From Paraspadella gotoi (taxonomy: Eukaryota; Chaetognatha), in the NCBI GenBank assembly GCA_051294375.1, contig CM119265.1, forward strand, positions 103,263 through 167,262: a DNA stretch of 64,000 nucleotides. Direction: 5' to 3'. The position numbers and the translations under genes were made by a program. A model generated the notes under the pieces. The model did no database searches, had not been told where the DNA came from, and worked only from the letters and a program-made list of their open reading frames with translations. This document shows positions 52,101 through 62,387 of the stretch, piece after piece. Within the stretch, counting starts at the first letter, position 1, and the number at the start of each line of letters is the position of its first letter.

Positions 52101-53039
52101 AAAGTGACGCCCAAGAACGCGAGCGGGCGCCGCCCGTAAAAAACACGCTCGCCAATCTTTCAACTCGAGTCGCTCGTCTTCCAGCCGGCGCCAACCACAA
52201 GCATGCGCCGTCCTCAGATCCATTCTACCCGACGCCCTCTCCACGCTTCAACGTATTCGTACGACGAGGGGCGTGGCCACGTCACTCGCGGCGCCTTATC
52301 TGGGGACCATACGCGTTATCTCACGCGACGGATTAACATTTTAAAATAGCGATTCCCGGGCGGAGCAATGAACGTCTCTATATCCGCCTCAAACACCGCT
52401 TTTCTGAGGCCGACGACGCCACTTCCGGTGACGTTAGACCCCGCAACGGCCATCGCCTCCTCCTTCGCCTGCCACCTCCAGGCCGGCGCCCCGGCATTCG
52501 AACGCGATTTTCCCGCCTCAATCGATCGCGAGTCCTCCGATAAATTCGAATCGAAGAGACTTGTCGCCAAATTCCTCTCCTCGCTCTCTCCTCCTCCTCC
52601 TGCCTCCTCCTCCTCCCCCTCCAGTCTCTCCCCACCTTCCCTCGCCCATCCCCCAGCGTCAAAACCCAAATTACGTCTCCCTCACGATTTCCCGCCGCTA
52701 AACATAAATGTAAACAAAGCGAGAGGAAATGTACAAACGAAGCAAACATAAGCCGACGAGATAATAACGACGACGCCACGACGCCGACGGAACGCTCCAA
52801 AAATGAATCGAGACGTCGCCGACGAACTCCAGCCAACGCTGATTTCACATCCTAATCCCTCCACCCCCTTCTGCTCCCTCATTTTTCTCAAGACCCAACC
52901 CCGAAGACTTCTCTTATCGAGCATCGAGGCGCCAATTTCAAACGTCACTCAAAATAGCCGTTCCCTACGCCACCAGTACTGGCGCACATGCTTAACAAAT
53001 CAATAACGAGGAGCCCGACATCACAACTAATAAACGGGT
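49171..53039 (+). pseudogene. pol: Pol of E8, multiply frameshifted
   Basis: Recognisable pieces occur in order: protease with KWLVDGGAT (about 49240-49275); LHQNGLV/NRQKCVLGKPEL-type RT sequence near 50250-50330; RNase H near 50660-51000; the integrase zinc region near 51390-51530; the D,D,E core near 51600-51930; LVYGEAIAVPGD near 52050; then the proline-rich linker and a family II tail ending near 53035. Frame changes every 50-150 bases rule out a functional product as written. Confidence 0.82.
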
Positions 53040-53449
53040 CAGTCGTTTAACAAATTATCTCGATTCAACTCTTTTAAATCATGTATTTCAAACTTTTAAC
53101 GATTCTATTAAATCGTTCCGTTTAGTCCTTTTTCGTTGTTATTGGCGAATTAATTAATCGCCATCGTTACTATTACTGTTACCGTTACCGGTTATCGACA
53201 TTATCATCTAAGTAACACATCATCATAAACATCAATTTAAAAATCGTTATGATAAATACTCGTTGAAGGTATTTAAACGCTTTATACAATTTCGTTCTAC
53301 ATCTTTACAAATTTCAAACTTTTATTTGGTTTTAGCTTTTAAATCGAAAACCGATTTTAAATATTCTATTTTCTTACGCAAAGGCAAAAGTTTTATTTTT
53401 AGACAAATTTGGTGAAACTTATTTTTCCCTTAATTTCGTCTGGGGGGCA
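53040..53449 (+). other. 3' untranslated region and polypurine tract (E8)
   Basis: AT-rich, no gene. It ends TCTGGGGGGCA before the LTR and resembles the E2 3' untranslated region. Confidence 0.75.
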
Positions 53450-53864
53450 TGTTAGCCTTTGCCCTGGCACAAAAGTAATTTTTATTAATTAAATTTAATT
53501 ATCGAATACTTAGTAATGTTTATAATACTTATATAACTTAATTTCGAATCTCCTTAATTAATTTATTTTTATAAATAACAATGTCATCACCGGATTCGAA
53601 TCCCTGCGACTAGTGATCCTAGGCCGCCGTCTTACGATTGCTGCATCGGCAACATTTACCTGAAACACCCAAAACCTGGATTAATGTTATTAAGACTCTT
53701 ACTGACGGCCCTTTGTTTATATAGTCTATCTCGATGGCCGCCAGGTGGCGTTAATACTTGAATCACGAGTAGCACAACGCTTTTAACTGTAGTTATCTGG
53801 GAGATGATTCGATATTATCAATCCCTGTTTTAACTCATGGTGCGCAGGTTGTACAATATCTACA
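53450..53864 (+). repeat. 3' LTR of E8
   Basis: It starts TGTTAGCC and ends ATCTACA, then gggttt. A second tRNA-like copy lies at about 53588-53651 on -, with indels. Confidence 0.88.
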
Positions 53865-53950
53865 GGGTTTAGGGTTAGGGTTTAGGGTTAGGTTTTTTTA
53901 AAAGGGGTTTTTAAGGGTTAGGTAGGGTTAGGTAGGGTTAGGGTTAGGGG

Positions 53951-53986
<36 letters not shown>

Positions 53987-54011
53987 TTAGGGTTAGGGTT
54001 AGGGTTAGGGT
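53865..54011 (+). repeat. Short telomeric repeat tract
   Basis: TTAGGG repeats with a T/A-rich irregularity near 53895-53910 separate E8 from E9. It ends gggt. Confidence 0.95.
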
Positions 54012-54703
54012 TGAAGCCGTCGACGAAGCGATTTAATTTATTTAGAAATCATCATTCCGCTTCCGGGGGATCGAACGCCGGGATCGAGAGTCCTGGGACG
54101 CCTGGCTTAGTGCCCACTGCCCATCCAGGCGGCTTGAAATTATCTTGATTCGAAACCTGATTAATGAATTTTAACTTCGATTCAATCTTTTGTTTTTTCT
54201 TAAACTATCTTTGAAAACAAGATGGCGTTCGTTCCAAAACTTTTGTTTGACGACAGTTAATGTTTGAATCTCAGAAAACAATCTGTTTTCAGTCTTGGTT
54301 TTGTATTTCATGAAGAATACATTATTTTCGGTTTTTTATTCACAATTCGTTTTTAATTCTCAAATACTAAATGTAATAAGTACATTTCGACATATTGGAG
54401 AAAAACTAATTCAAAAAAATCTCAAATAATGTTTTTACTCGATCGAATCAATTCTTTTTTAATCTGCATCGCAATGAAATATTAAACTCATCGAATTACA
54501 ATATTAATATCATCGATTAAATCTCATAAAACTATGAAACATTAATTTTATAAACGATTGAAACGAATCTATTCTCGCTCACGGTTTTCGCTGCATCATT
54601 TAACGAGTACTCAAGAATTCGTGGCGCCATCTCTTTTAGTAACGTGACGCTGACGTGCCCAAGTCTTTGTCAACTGTGGTCTCGACTTTAGTCCTTGGCC
54701 ACA
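54012..54703 (+). repeat. 5' LTR of E9
   Basis: It runs TGAAGCCGTCG to TTGGCCACA, about 692 bp. It has ATCTTTTGTTTTTTC and CAAGATGGCGTTC, the second a YY1-type match. The partner LTR is absent, so the start rests on the telomeric flank. Confidence 0.8.
54060..54135 (-). other. tRNA-like sequence in the LTR of E9
   Basis: On - it has box A TGGGCAGTGGG (reverse of 54113-54123) and box B GTTCGATCCC (reverse of 54067-54076). The acceptor stem pairs only in part (CCGC/GCGG). Confidence 0.5.
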
Positions 54704-54898
54704 CATGGTGAGCACGACGACGGACCTCATCCAACTACTGAAAGCGGGGGACCAGCCAAAATTCACCCTTCTTTCCAGGTAAGAACGGGTTGTGAAAAAA
54801 TTGGGATTAAGCCTAATTGCCCGTTCCCGTCACGGCTTTTCCCTCTCTCTTTATTTTAATCGTTCCCCCATCGACGCAACGGAGCCCTAAAGAATTCA
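54704..54898 (+). promoter_or_regulatory. Leader of E9: primer-binding site, donor-like site and hairpin
   Basis: TGGTGAGCACGACG follows the LTR. CAGGTAAG precedes a perfect 7-bp stem GAACGGG (54783-54789) with CCCGTTC (54820-54826). The stem bases differ from E4 and E5 on both sides, so pairing is kept by compensating change. Confidence 0.72.
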
Positions 54899-56012
54899 AT
54901 GAGCGGCTCAGACCCTCAGATCCAGACTTGCTCTGCCCAGCGAGACGCCGGGCGAACCGACGCGACTCGAAACTACCCTTTCAGCTTCGCAGCGGACTCG
55001 CTCTCGAATCACGCGTCTCCAGCGTTCAGCCGACGCAGCGCGCCCCGAATTCGATTTCGAGGCGCCAACGCTGGACCATCGACATGGCGAAGTTTCCGAA
55101 ACGCCCCTTCGCGAGGCTTGCAGACGAGAAAAACGACGAGTTGCGCCGCGGCGCTCGGCCGTTCGGCGACTCGAGCAATTGGAAAAGAGCGTCGAAACAG
55201 GAAACCCGACTGCCCGACTTCGATGTAATCAAAACATGATAATGGAATCAACAAGGACTGAGGCGGCCTATCACTCGAGCAGGCATCACCGCACCGACAA
55301 AGTTTGCTGCATCTTGAGTCCTAAGGATAGCAATAGGCGTCGACCCAACGATCAACAAATTCTTATTCGGAGATCCTTCAGAGGAGGCGGTGCGGCCATT
55401 TATCGCTTACCTGAGAAAGGAATACGGATTGACAACGTCGACAACAAGCTGCCATATTTGTACGACCGCTCGACGTCGACCCACGGCTAACGCCTCCAAG
55501 ATGCTAGCTCAAACTGGAGAAGACAAAAACTCGAAGTAGCGTACTCGACGACAAAGAAAGGAGAAGTCTATACGTGAATCTCCCTCAACGAAATCGACGG
55601 CCAGACTGAGGAAAAGGCGGACGATCTGGACGGCCCATCATGGCTCTGCCAAATCGCCGACCGCCACTTCGACAGCGACGGCAACGTGAAGCTGCGCCCA
55701 TGCGCTTCCACTGATCAGCCCACGGGGGGTCCCCCCCATCAAGGATCGAGCAACAACAACTCGAAAGAGAATCAGAAGAGGACGACGCCCATTAACGGCC
55801 GCACGACAATCGAACCTCGAACGATCTACCGGCGCTAAACGACGAACCAGCTCCACATCAGAAGGCGAAAGCCCAAAGGAAAGCTGACCACATTAATGCG
55901 CAAACACATAAAGTTCGGGGAGGACGCGTGTCCTGCGCCCCGGATGTGACAAGTTCAACGATATGCAGAAAAAGAAGGATTTAAACTCTCGAGGGGGCCG
56001 ACGAAAACGGTA
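54899..56012 (+). pseudogene. gag: Gag of E9, multiply frameshifted
   Basis: It begins MSGSDPQIQTCSAQRDA, a frameshifted version of the family I start. Capsid-like core pieces (LPDFD, GVDPTINKFLFGDPS), ADRHFDSDGNVKLR and the knuckle region near 55890-55960 follow in changing frames. The junction motif CGCCGTCCCCC is present at about 56014-56024. Confidence 0.8.
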
Positions 56013-58327
56013 ACGCCGTCCCCCTGAACAGTTCTCTCATCACCGCGCGTCCAAACAATTTATTGTATATCCGGGAACGCCGGGAGATAAGAGTAAGTGC
56101 GGAGATGGAGGCCTTTTGTCGAATCATTCCCGCCCACTCCTCGCAAAGCAGCAACGGCGCCTGAGATCCCATTAATGAACTCAAGCCTAGCAAAGAGCAT
56201 CTCATGCTATGGAGACGGGGACAAAAACATGTTCAGACTAGGAAACGAAAATTCAATATCACGTTCATCTGTGAGCGAGTTAAGCAACACATCCTAGGGC
56301 TAGTTTCTGGCGGATGAATTACTTGCACTCGAATCATGTAGAAACCCGGCTCCCTCTCGACTCGCATGAACTTTTCGAATAGCGGGTCACCCCAAGAGAG
56401 TAACGCATGTCAATTTGTCGATCGGAAAGGAGAAGCGTATAAAGCTAGGAATCTTTCCCCTCGCTGTCAACCCCGACTTTTGAGAATCAAAGAGCCTCGA
56501 CACGGGGTAACCCACTCGAGTCCCGGACGGAGGGCAGACCCTGCCAAGCCACGGAGCCCGTCGCTGGACCCTGAAAAATAACTCGCAGTCGCGAAAAGAG
56601 AGCTAAGAGAAAAGATGGTGCGCCTCGGCATGGCAAGAGAGGCAAATCGAGTGGTCGTCCCCTCTACACGTGTGTCTAAAGCCATGGAGGGGTGGCGGGC
56701 TGTGGCGCTACCGCTCGTTCAACGCCCAGACCGTCGAAGATCGCTACCCGTAAGATTCTTACGGACTTTCAACCCAACTCGAGGGCAAAACAATTTTTTC
56801 TAAAATAGATTTGCTGAAAGGGTATCACCTGCAAATCCGCGGTGAATCCTGCAATGACGTGCAAAAAGACGCCGCATCGGTGTACCGTTTTGGCTTATCG
56901 TTTTCCCAGTTGACTTGCGGTTGAAGAACGCGGCAGAACTTCCAGCGTCTGATGACGAGATACTTGGGGAGTGAATCCACACACTTTTGTCTATTATGAC
57001 TCGACGAATACATGTGGCATCCCTCTATCCCGCAGAAGGAGCATCTGCAGCTTGGAGCGGGTCTTCAAGGCGCTTGATGAGACGGCTTGGTAGTGAATAC
57101 CAGAAAGCCTAACTGGGCCAAGAATCCTAGAGTTTCTTGATTTTCTCGTCGATAGTCATGGCGTATACGCCGCACTCCCAAGCTCGAGTACAACGCTTCA
57201 AGAGACGACAAGGCAACCATCTTGTCAAGGAATTGCAGAGATTCCTTGCAATGAATAAATTAATTACAGGCGAATTTATCTCCAAGGTGGCCACCGATGT
57301 GCCCTTTGTAACGAGGCGTTGAGCGGCAAACCCAAAGGCCTTATAGGACAGACGAAATGTGAAAAGGCCTTGCGAGGCAATTAAAGAAGGACTAATCTCG
57401 GCAGCCCTTCTCCACCACCCACGCACCGCGCACAACTGTGCAATTACAAACGGACGCTTCGGATCACGCGGTGGGTGGCAGTATCTCGAACAAGAGGGCC
57501 TAAAGGTTGGGAACCTTTAGCCTTCTTCTCCCGCAAAGCTTTGGGCCAATGAACCTAGAAACTCTGGCCGCCATTCGACCGGAGTTCTTCGAGCATTCCG
57601 CGCGGTGCGTCATTTTCGTCATTGGGTGGAGGCAAAGGGCTTCACCCTCTACAAACGGATCACCAGAGTCTAGTGTTCGGCCCATTCCGGGAAGAAATCG
57701 AGCCACAAAACTGTAGGCAGTCCTATCAGTTTCAGCCTCGCTGAAATTCACCACAGACGTTAGGTATCTCAGAAGGGAAGGCTTAACGTAAGTGGCAGAC
57801 GCGTTGTCCTCGGCCCAAACGCCCCATCAAACAGCTTCTCGAGCGTCAATGGCAGCGTCAAAACCAACAACAAGACTAATCGGAGACAACAGCGCAGAAA
57901 TCAACACCAAAGCACAGCGCAAAACTACCGGTCGACAGCCCCAGTTTCAGCTCCAGCGGCAGAGCAGCAGCAGCAGCAGCAGCAGCAGCCTCAGCCGCCT
58001 TAGCCGAGAACAATCAAAAGAAGAATAACGGGAAAGAACCGAACATATTCAAGACAAGACCGCTCGGACGACGTCAACGCGGTAATAGCGTCATTGCTAT
58101 TTCGAATTGACTTTGAGGCAAATGCTCAAGAGCAGCGCACTCGATCCGGACTTTCAAAAACTCCCGACGACGCCAGACCGGCCTCACATCGAAAAATCAA
58201 AGTCGGAAACCAGGAACTACTTCGCCGATAATAATCAAACGGAACCGGCCAACGCCCATTTGTTCCCTATTCATGGCGGCGCAAGATCCCATCGATGTTA
58301 TACATGGCCTAGGCCACCCGGGCGTCG
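56009..58327 (+). pseudogene. pol: Pol of E9, multiply frameshifted, 3' truncated
   Basis: Protease (GDGG near 56100), RT (near 56600-57250), RNase H (near 57400-57800) and the start of the integrase zinc domain (HGLGHPGV at about 58300-58327) can be followed with a frame change every few dozen bases. A (CAG)n run near 57960-57990 encodes Gln or Ser in the spacer. Then comes 25 N. Confidence 0.8.
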
Positions 58328-58352
58328 NNNNNNNNNNNNNNNNNNNNNNNNN
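58328..58352. other. 25-N join between E9 and E10
   Basis: Exactly 25 N. E9 stops in its integrase domain and the next base belongs to a reverse-strand copy of E7, so this is a contig join rather than a mask. Confidence 0.85.
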
Positions 58353-58354
58353 AT

Positions 58355-58809
58355 GCATTCTAGTAACTTGTAGTACCTTTCTCCCTTTCGATCGACAAAA
58401 TTGACATGCGTTGACTGCTCCTTCGTCGTCGACGCCGCGATGGTCGAGTAATCGCGGAGGTCGAGGAGGAGGCCGTCTCGATGATTCGGTGCCAAGTAAT
58501 TCTCCGCCATAAAGTCAGCACCGAGGATGTGTGCTTCACATCGGCTACGATGAACTGATAGTCGAATTTTCGTTTACCTAGCTGTACTGTTTTTGTCGTC
58601 GTTGCCATAGCAATTGATGGGAGAACCATTTGCAGCCTGAAGTTTCATTAATGGTTCAGGGCCGTTTTGCTTTTGCTGAGGAGTGGGCGGGATGATCGAA
58701 AGCAAAGCTCCGCCGTCTACAAGCCACTTAATCTTATTCCCGGCGTCCCGAATATACAATAAATTGTTGGAGGCCGGTGAATAGTCTGTGCTCAGGGGAC
58801 GGCGTTCAC
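58355..58809 (-). pseudogene. pol: Pol N-terminal fragment (protease), E10
   Basis: It contains the protease start with WLVDGGALLSIIPPT and later NFVDRKGERYYKLLE, split over three frames by one-base differences from E7 (near 58530, 58602 and 58797). It ends at the 25-N join. Confidence 0.8.
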
Positions 58810-59917
58810 CTGCGTCGGACCCCTTTGCCGTTTCCCTCTTTCTTCCTTTGAGTATCGTCGAATCTGGCGCAGCCTGGCTCGCAGGACCAGGCGTCCTCTC
58901 CAAACTTCACGTGTTTGGCGCAGAGAGTCATCAGCTTTGCTTTGCCCTTGTTTTTCGATGTTTGTTGTTGTCGTCGTCTATTGTTGTTGTTGTTCGCCTG
59001 TTTACGTGGACGCCGATCGATGCGCTGACGCCGTCCTCGCTATCGGAGTCAGAATCGATTTGATCATGGCGATCAACTGCATTGACGAAAGAAGATGTCT
59101 GGCGAATTTTCAGATTTCCGTCGACGTCGTAGTGCCTGTCCGCTAGCTGGCATAATTCCTTGGCAGTAAGCTCATCAGCTTTTTCCTCTAGCTGGCGCCG
59201 GACGTCGGTCGGTAGGTCGCGGAGAATCTTCTCCTTCCTTATGTCGTCGACACTAACATTTCGAGTCTTTTCCTCGAGTTGGGCCAACATTTTTGATGGC
59301 TTAGCACTATCGAGGCTGAGGGCATCGAGCATATTGGCGGCCTGTTGCCGCTTTGTGAGTCCGTATTCACTTCTGAGATAGCTTATGAATTGTTCCCAAG
59401 CTGATTCGGTAGGTTCTCCAAACAGATACTGATTTATTCTAGGGTCTACGTTGATACCTATTTTAGACTCTAGGTGCGCAAATTTATTCCTTGGGTTTGT
59501 TATTCCTGATCGAACATAGGCCGCTTCAACTCGCTTAATCCATACTTCGATGTTATTCTGATCGAAGTCCGGTAGTTCAGGTTCCGGTTTGATACACGCT
59601 CCAGCGCGCGGGTGGCGGCGGGCGAGGGCGGCGCGAAGCTCGTCGTTTTCGTCACGCAAATCCCTCCCTTCGTTGCCTGCACGCTGGTGGTCGGTCGGTC
59701 CACCTGTCGCCATCTCGGCGTCGTTCCTAGCGGCGTTGCTCGATGGAAAAGCGAAGGTCGGCTCGGCGTCGATAAACGCCGGTGAGATAGAGCGGGATCT
59801 TTGTCCTCTACCAAACCCGAAAGGCACTTGTAGGCGTATTTCCTCGTTTCGTCGGTCCTCCGCCTCAGCGTCGCGTTGGGCAGAGCGTAGGCGCGAGCGA
59901 AGGTCCGATCCGTTCAT
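58806..59917 (-). CDS. gag: Gag polyprotein, E10, frame break near the 3' end
   Basis: It starts at MNGSDLRSRLRSAQR and is open for about 320 residues through the capsid-like core, without the E7 break. Two small indels near 59600-59630 change a few residues (ALARRHPRAG). A further break near 59020 shifts the basic and knuckle region out of frame. Positions masked in E7 carry sequence here. Confidence 0.85.
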
Positions 59918-60143
59918 CGAGGTCCTCGTCGCCGTCGAATCGATGTTGAAAAGCGGGAGAAATGAAAAAGGGAAGTGTGAGAGGATTGGGCGGCAACTCA
60001 CTTAAATCCCCACTCTTCCACCCAATCTTACCTCAGAGAGGGTGACTTTCCGTTGTCTTCTCCCTTTCAATCGTTGGAAAATGTTCTGAGTCGTTCTCAC
60101 CATTTGTTCCGGGTTGTAGTTGAGCCACAGCGCGACGAAGACC

Positions 60144-60547
60144 GGACATGAGTAGAGTCACAATACTAAGATAGAAGCTTCGATATGCATTGAAGTTTAT
60201 CACAGGGAATTTGTGGCGCGTAGTTCAATAGAGAAATATGTTTAGTATGAAGAGTAGTTTCAGATTATGTAGAATAAGTCTTCAGATTAATTAATAAGAC
60301 GTTTTTAATCGAGATTGAAATCTTTGGATTATCGCTAATTCAGAGTTCAGATCTTTGCACTACTCGAAATTTAAACTTTCTTCTTTGACGATCGAATTCA
60401 TTGAGATTAATTATTCATATCTTAGATAATTCGATGAATTGTTTTATCACATGTATTAATGTACTTGCTACATTATTGTGAGGCAATTAAAAACAAGTTC
60501 AAGCATGTTTTACCATGTATTTCATGCGTGAGTAAAAAACCGAACTA
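60144..60547. repeat. Left arm of a large inverted repeat
   Basis: It is nearly the exact reverse complement of 60694-61100. It starts GGACATGAGTAGAG immediately after the E10 break, and ends near CCGAACTA. Confidence 0.88.
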
Positions 60548-60693
60548 GATTTGAGAATTGAAACAGAGATAGTTCAACAGATGCCTTTTGATTTTTCCAA
60601 CAAATAACTGATATTCCCTCCTCAGATGGCTGAATCAATCAGTTAATTGTTCTGAATCAACCATTGTTTACTTCTGTATTGATTCTATAAAAA
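60548..60693 (+). other. Spacer of the inverted repeat with LTR core motifs
   Basis: On + it has GCCTTTTGATTTTTCC and CAGATGGCTG, matching the CTTTTGTTT...ATGGC order of the other LTRs. It therefore probably belongs to the E11 5' LTR. Confidence 0.5.
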
Positions 60694-61111
60694 TAGTTCG
60701 GTTTTACTCACGCATGAAAATACATGGTAAAACATGCTTGAACTTGTTTTTAATTGCCTCACAATAATGTAGCAAGTACATTAATACATGTGATAAAACA
60801 ATTCATCGAATTATCTAAAGATATGAATAATTAATCTCAATGAATTCGATCGTCAAAGAAAGAAAGTTTAAATTTCGAGTTAGTGCAAAGATCTGAACTC
60901 TGATTAGCGATAATCCAAAGATTTCAATCTCGATTAAAAACGTCTTAATAATTAAATCTGAAGACTTATTCTACATGAATCTGAACTACTCTTCATACTA
61001 AAACATATTTCTCTATTGAACTACGCGCCACAAATTCCCTGTGATAAACTTCAATGCATATCGAAGCTTCTATCTTAGTATTGTGACTCTACTCATGTCC
61101 GCGTGGCCACA
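60694..61111 (+). repeat. E11 5' LTR, 3' portion (right arm of the inverted repeat)
   Basis: It contains AAATTCCCTGTG and ends GTGGCCACA directly before TGGTGAAACC. The true LTR start is obscured by the inverted repeat. Confidence 0.75.
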
Positions 61112-61299
61112 TGGTGAAACCGACGGAGAACAATACCAACGTCAACGTGGAGAAGTCAGCGGATTTTTACTCTCTCTGAGGTAAGATCGGGTGAGAGATT
61201 GAGAGATTTAAGTGAGTCGCCGCCCGATCGTCTCACACTTTTTCTCTCCTCCCCACCTTCCCCACTTCCCCACGCATGCCCTGACGGAGTCTACAACAG
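61112..61299 (+). promoter_or_regulatory. Leader of E11: primer-binding site, donor-like site and hairpin
   Basis: TGGTGAAACCGACGG follows the LTR with no spacer. GAGGTAAG precedes the stem GATCGGG (61185-61191) with CCCGATC (61223-61229), where the middle pair is C-G instead of T-A as in E4. CTCACAC and pyrimidines follow. Confidence 0.73.
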
Positions 61300-62387
61300 A
61301 TGAGTGACCCGGATATACGCGCGCGTCTCCGCTCCGCCCAAAGAGAAGCAGAAGCGGAAGATCATCGAAACGAAGTCGGCCGACTCCAAGCTCCACTAGG
61401 ATTCGGAAGAGGTCAACGCTCGCGCTCTATTTCGCCGGCGTATAGCGACGCCGCACCGTCCTTCAGCTTCCGAATGAACGGCGCCGCGGGACGAGAAAAT
61501 ACTGCCATGGCGTCCGACCGACCGACCGACGGCGCGAGAAACTTATACGACGAAAACGATGAATTACGCGCCGCCTTGGCCGCGGCGACACGCGCGCTGG
61601 AACGTGCTTCAAATCGTAAACCCGAGCTACCGGATTTCGATCCCAGTAACATTGAAATTTGGATTAAAAGGATTGAATCAGCGTATACGAGGGCCGGCGT
61701 CACCAACCCTCGTAATAAGTTCGCACACCTAGAATCGAAAATTGGCATTAACGTAGATCCGACTATAAATCAGTATTTATTCGGCGACGCAGGAGACATG
61801 GAATCAGTTCATTGAGTACCTTAGAAAAGAGTACGGTCTCACACGTCGACAAACAAGCTGCCAATATTTTAGACGTCGACGTCGACGCCACGAAGCCATC
61901 CAAGATGCTGGCTCAACTCGAAGAAAAAACTCGAAGTCTTACTCTCGACGACATAAGAAAGGAGAAGATCTTACGCGAACTCCCCAACGAAATACGGCGC
62001 CAACTAGAGGAAAAGGCGGATGATATGACGGCGCATCAGCTCTGCCAACTGGCGGATAGACACTATGACGTCGACGGCAATCTTAAGATTCGCCAAACGA
62101 CGTCGCTCGTCAGTAACGTCGACCGTGATCAACGAGATCACATCGGATCGGATACAGACGACGAGGAGCTCGTCAACGCCGTCGACAGCCGCCCACGCAA
62201 ACCAGGGAATAATAAACGCCGCCCTCAACAAGCCTCGAAGCCCAAAAACAAGCCAAAGCTCTCGACGTTGTGCGCGAAGCACATCAAGTTCGGAAAGGAC
62301 GCTTGGTCATGTGACCCAGGCTGTGACCGCTACGAGGAGACCCAGAAGAAGAGAGAGGGAAACGGGAGGGGGGGACGACGTCGGNNN
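61300..62387 (+). CDS. gag: Gag polyprotein, E11, two small frame breaks
   Basis: It starts MSDPDIRARLRSAQR, with GFGRGQRSRSISP, KPELPDFDPSNIEIWIKRIE, and EYLRKEYGLTRRQ-like sequence. One indel near 61797 and another near 61856 shift the frame out and back. The rest is open: EEKADDMTAHQLCQLADRHY, a basic segment and C-x3-H-KFGKD...C-x3-C, ending EGNGRGGRRR. The stop lies in the mask at 62385-62394. Confidence 0.88.

Larger units (their letters stand above)
47314..53864 (+). mobile_element. E8: Ty3/gypsy retrotransposon, family II, two LTRs, heavily frameshifted
   Basis: It has LTRs of about 420 and 415 bp with the order of E2 and E6 between them. The right flank is CTACA|gggt. Small indels occur every few tens of bases through gag and pol. 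Whether this is decay or poor sequence cannot be decided here. Confidence 0.9.
54012..58327 (+). mobile_element. E9: Ty3/gypsy retrotransposon, family I, heavily frameshifted, cut at a 25-N join
   Basis: It has a 5' LTR, leader, gag and pol up to the integrase zinc domain, then 25 N. The 3' part of pol and the 3' LTR are missing. The left flank is gggt|TGAAGCC. Confidence 0.88.
58353..60143 (-). mobile_element. E10: near-duplicate of the E7 5' half, reverse strand
   Basis: It matches about 43620-45409 of E7 over nearly 1.8 kb with only scattered single-base differences. It contains the start of pol, gag, leader (hairpin at 59984-59990 with 60021-60027) and the first bases of the LTR, then breaks into unrelated sequence at about 60143. 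Confidence 0.93.

Noticed and set aside
57958-57995. (CAG)n run as a disease-type repeat expansion
   Set aside because: It is about ten units inside the variable spacer of a broken Pol copy; similar low-complexity spacers occur in other copies.
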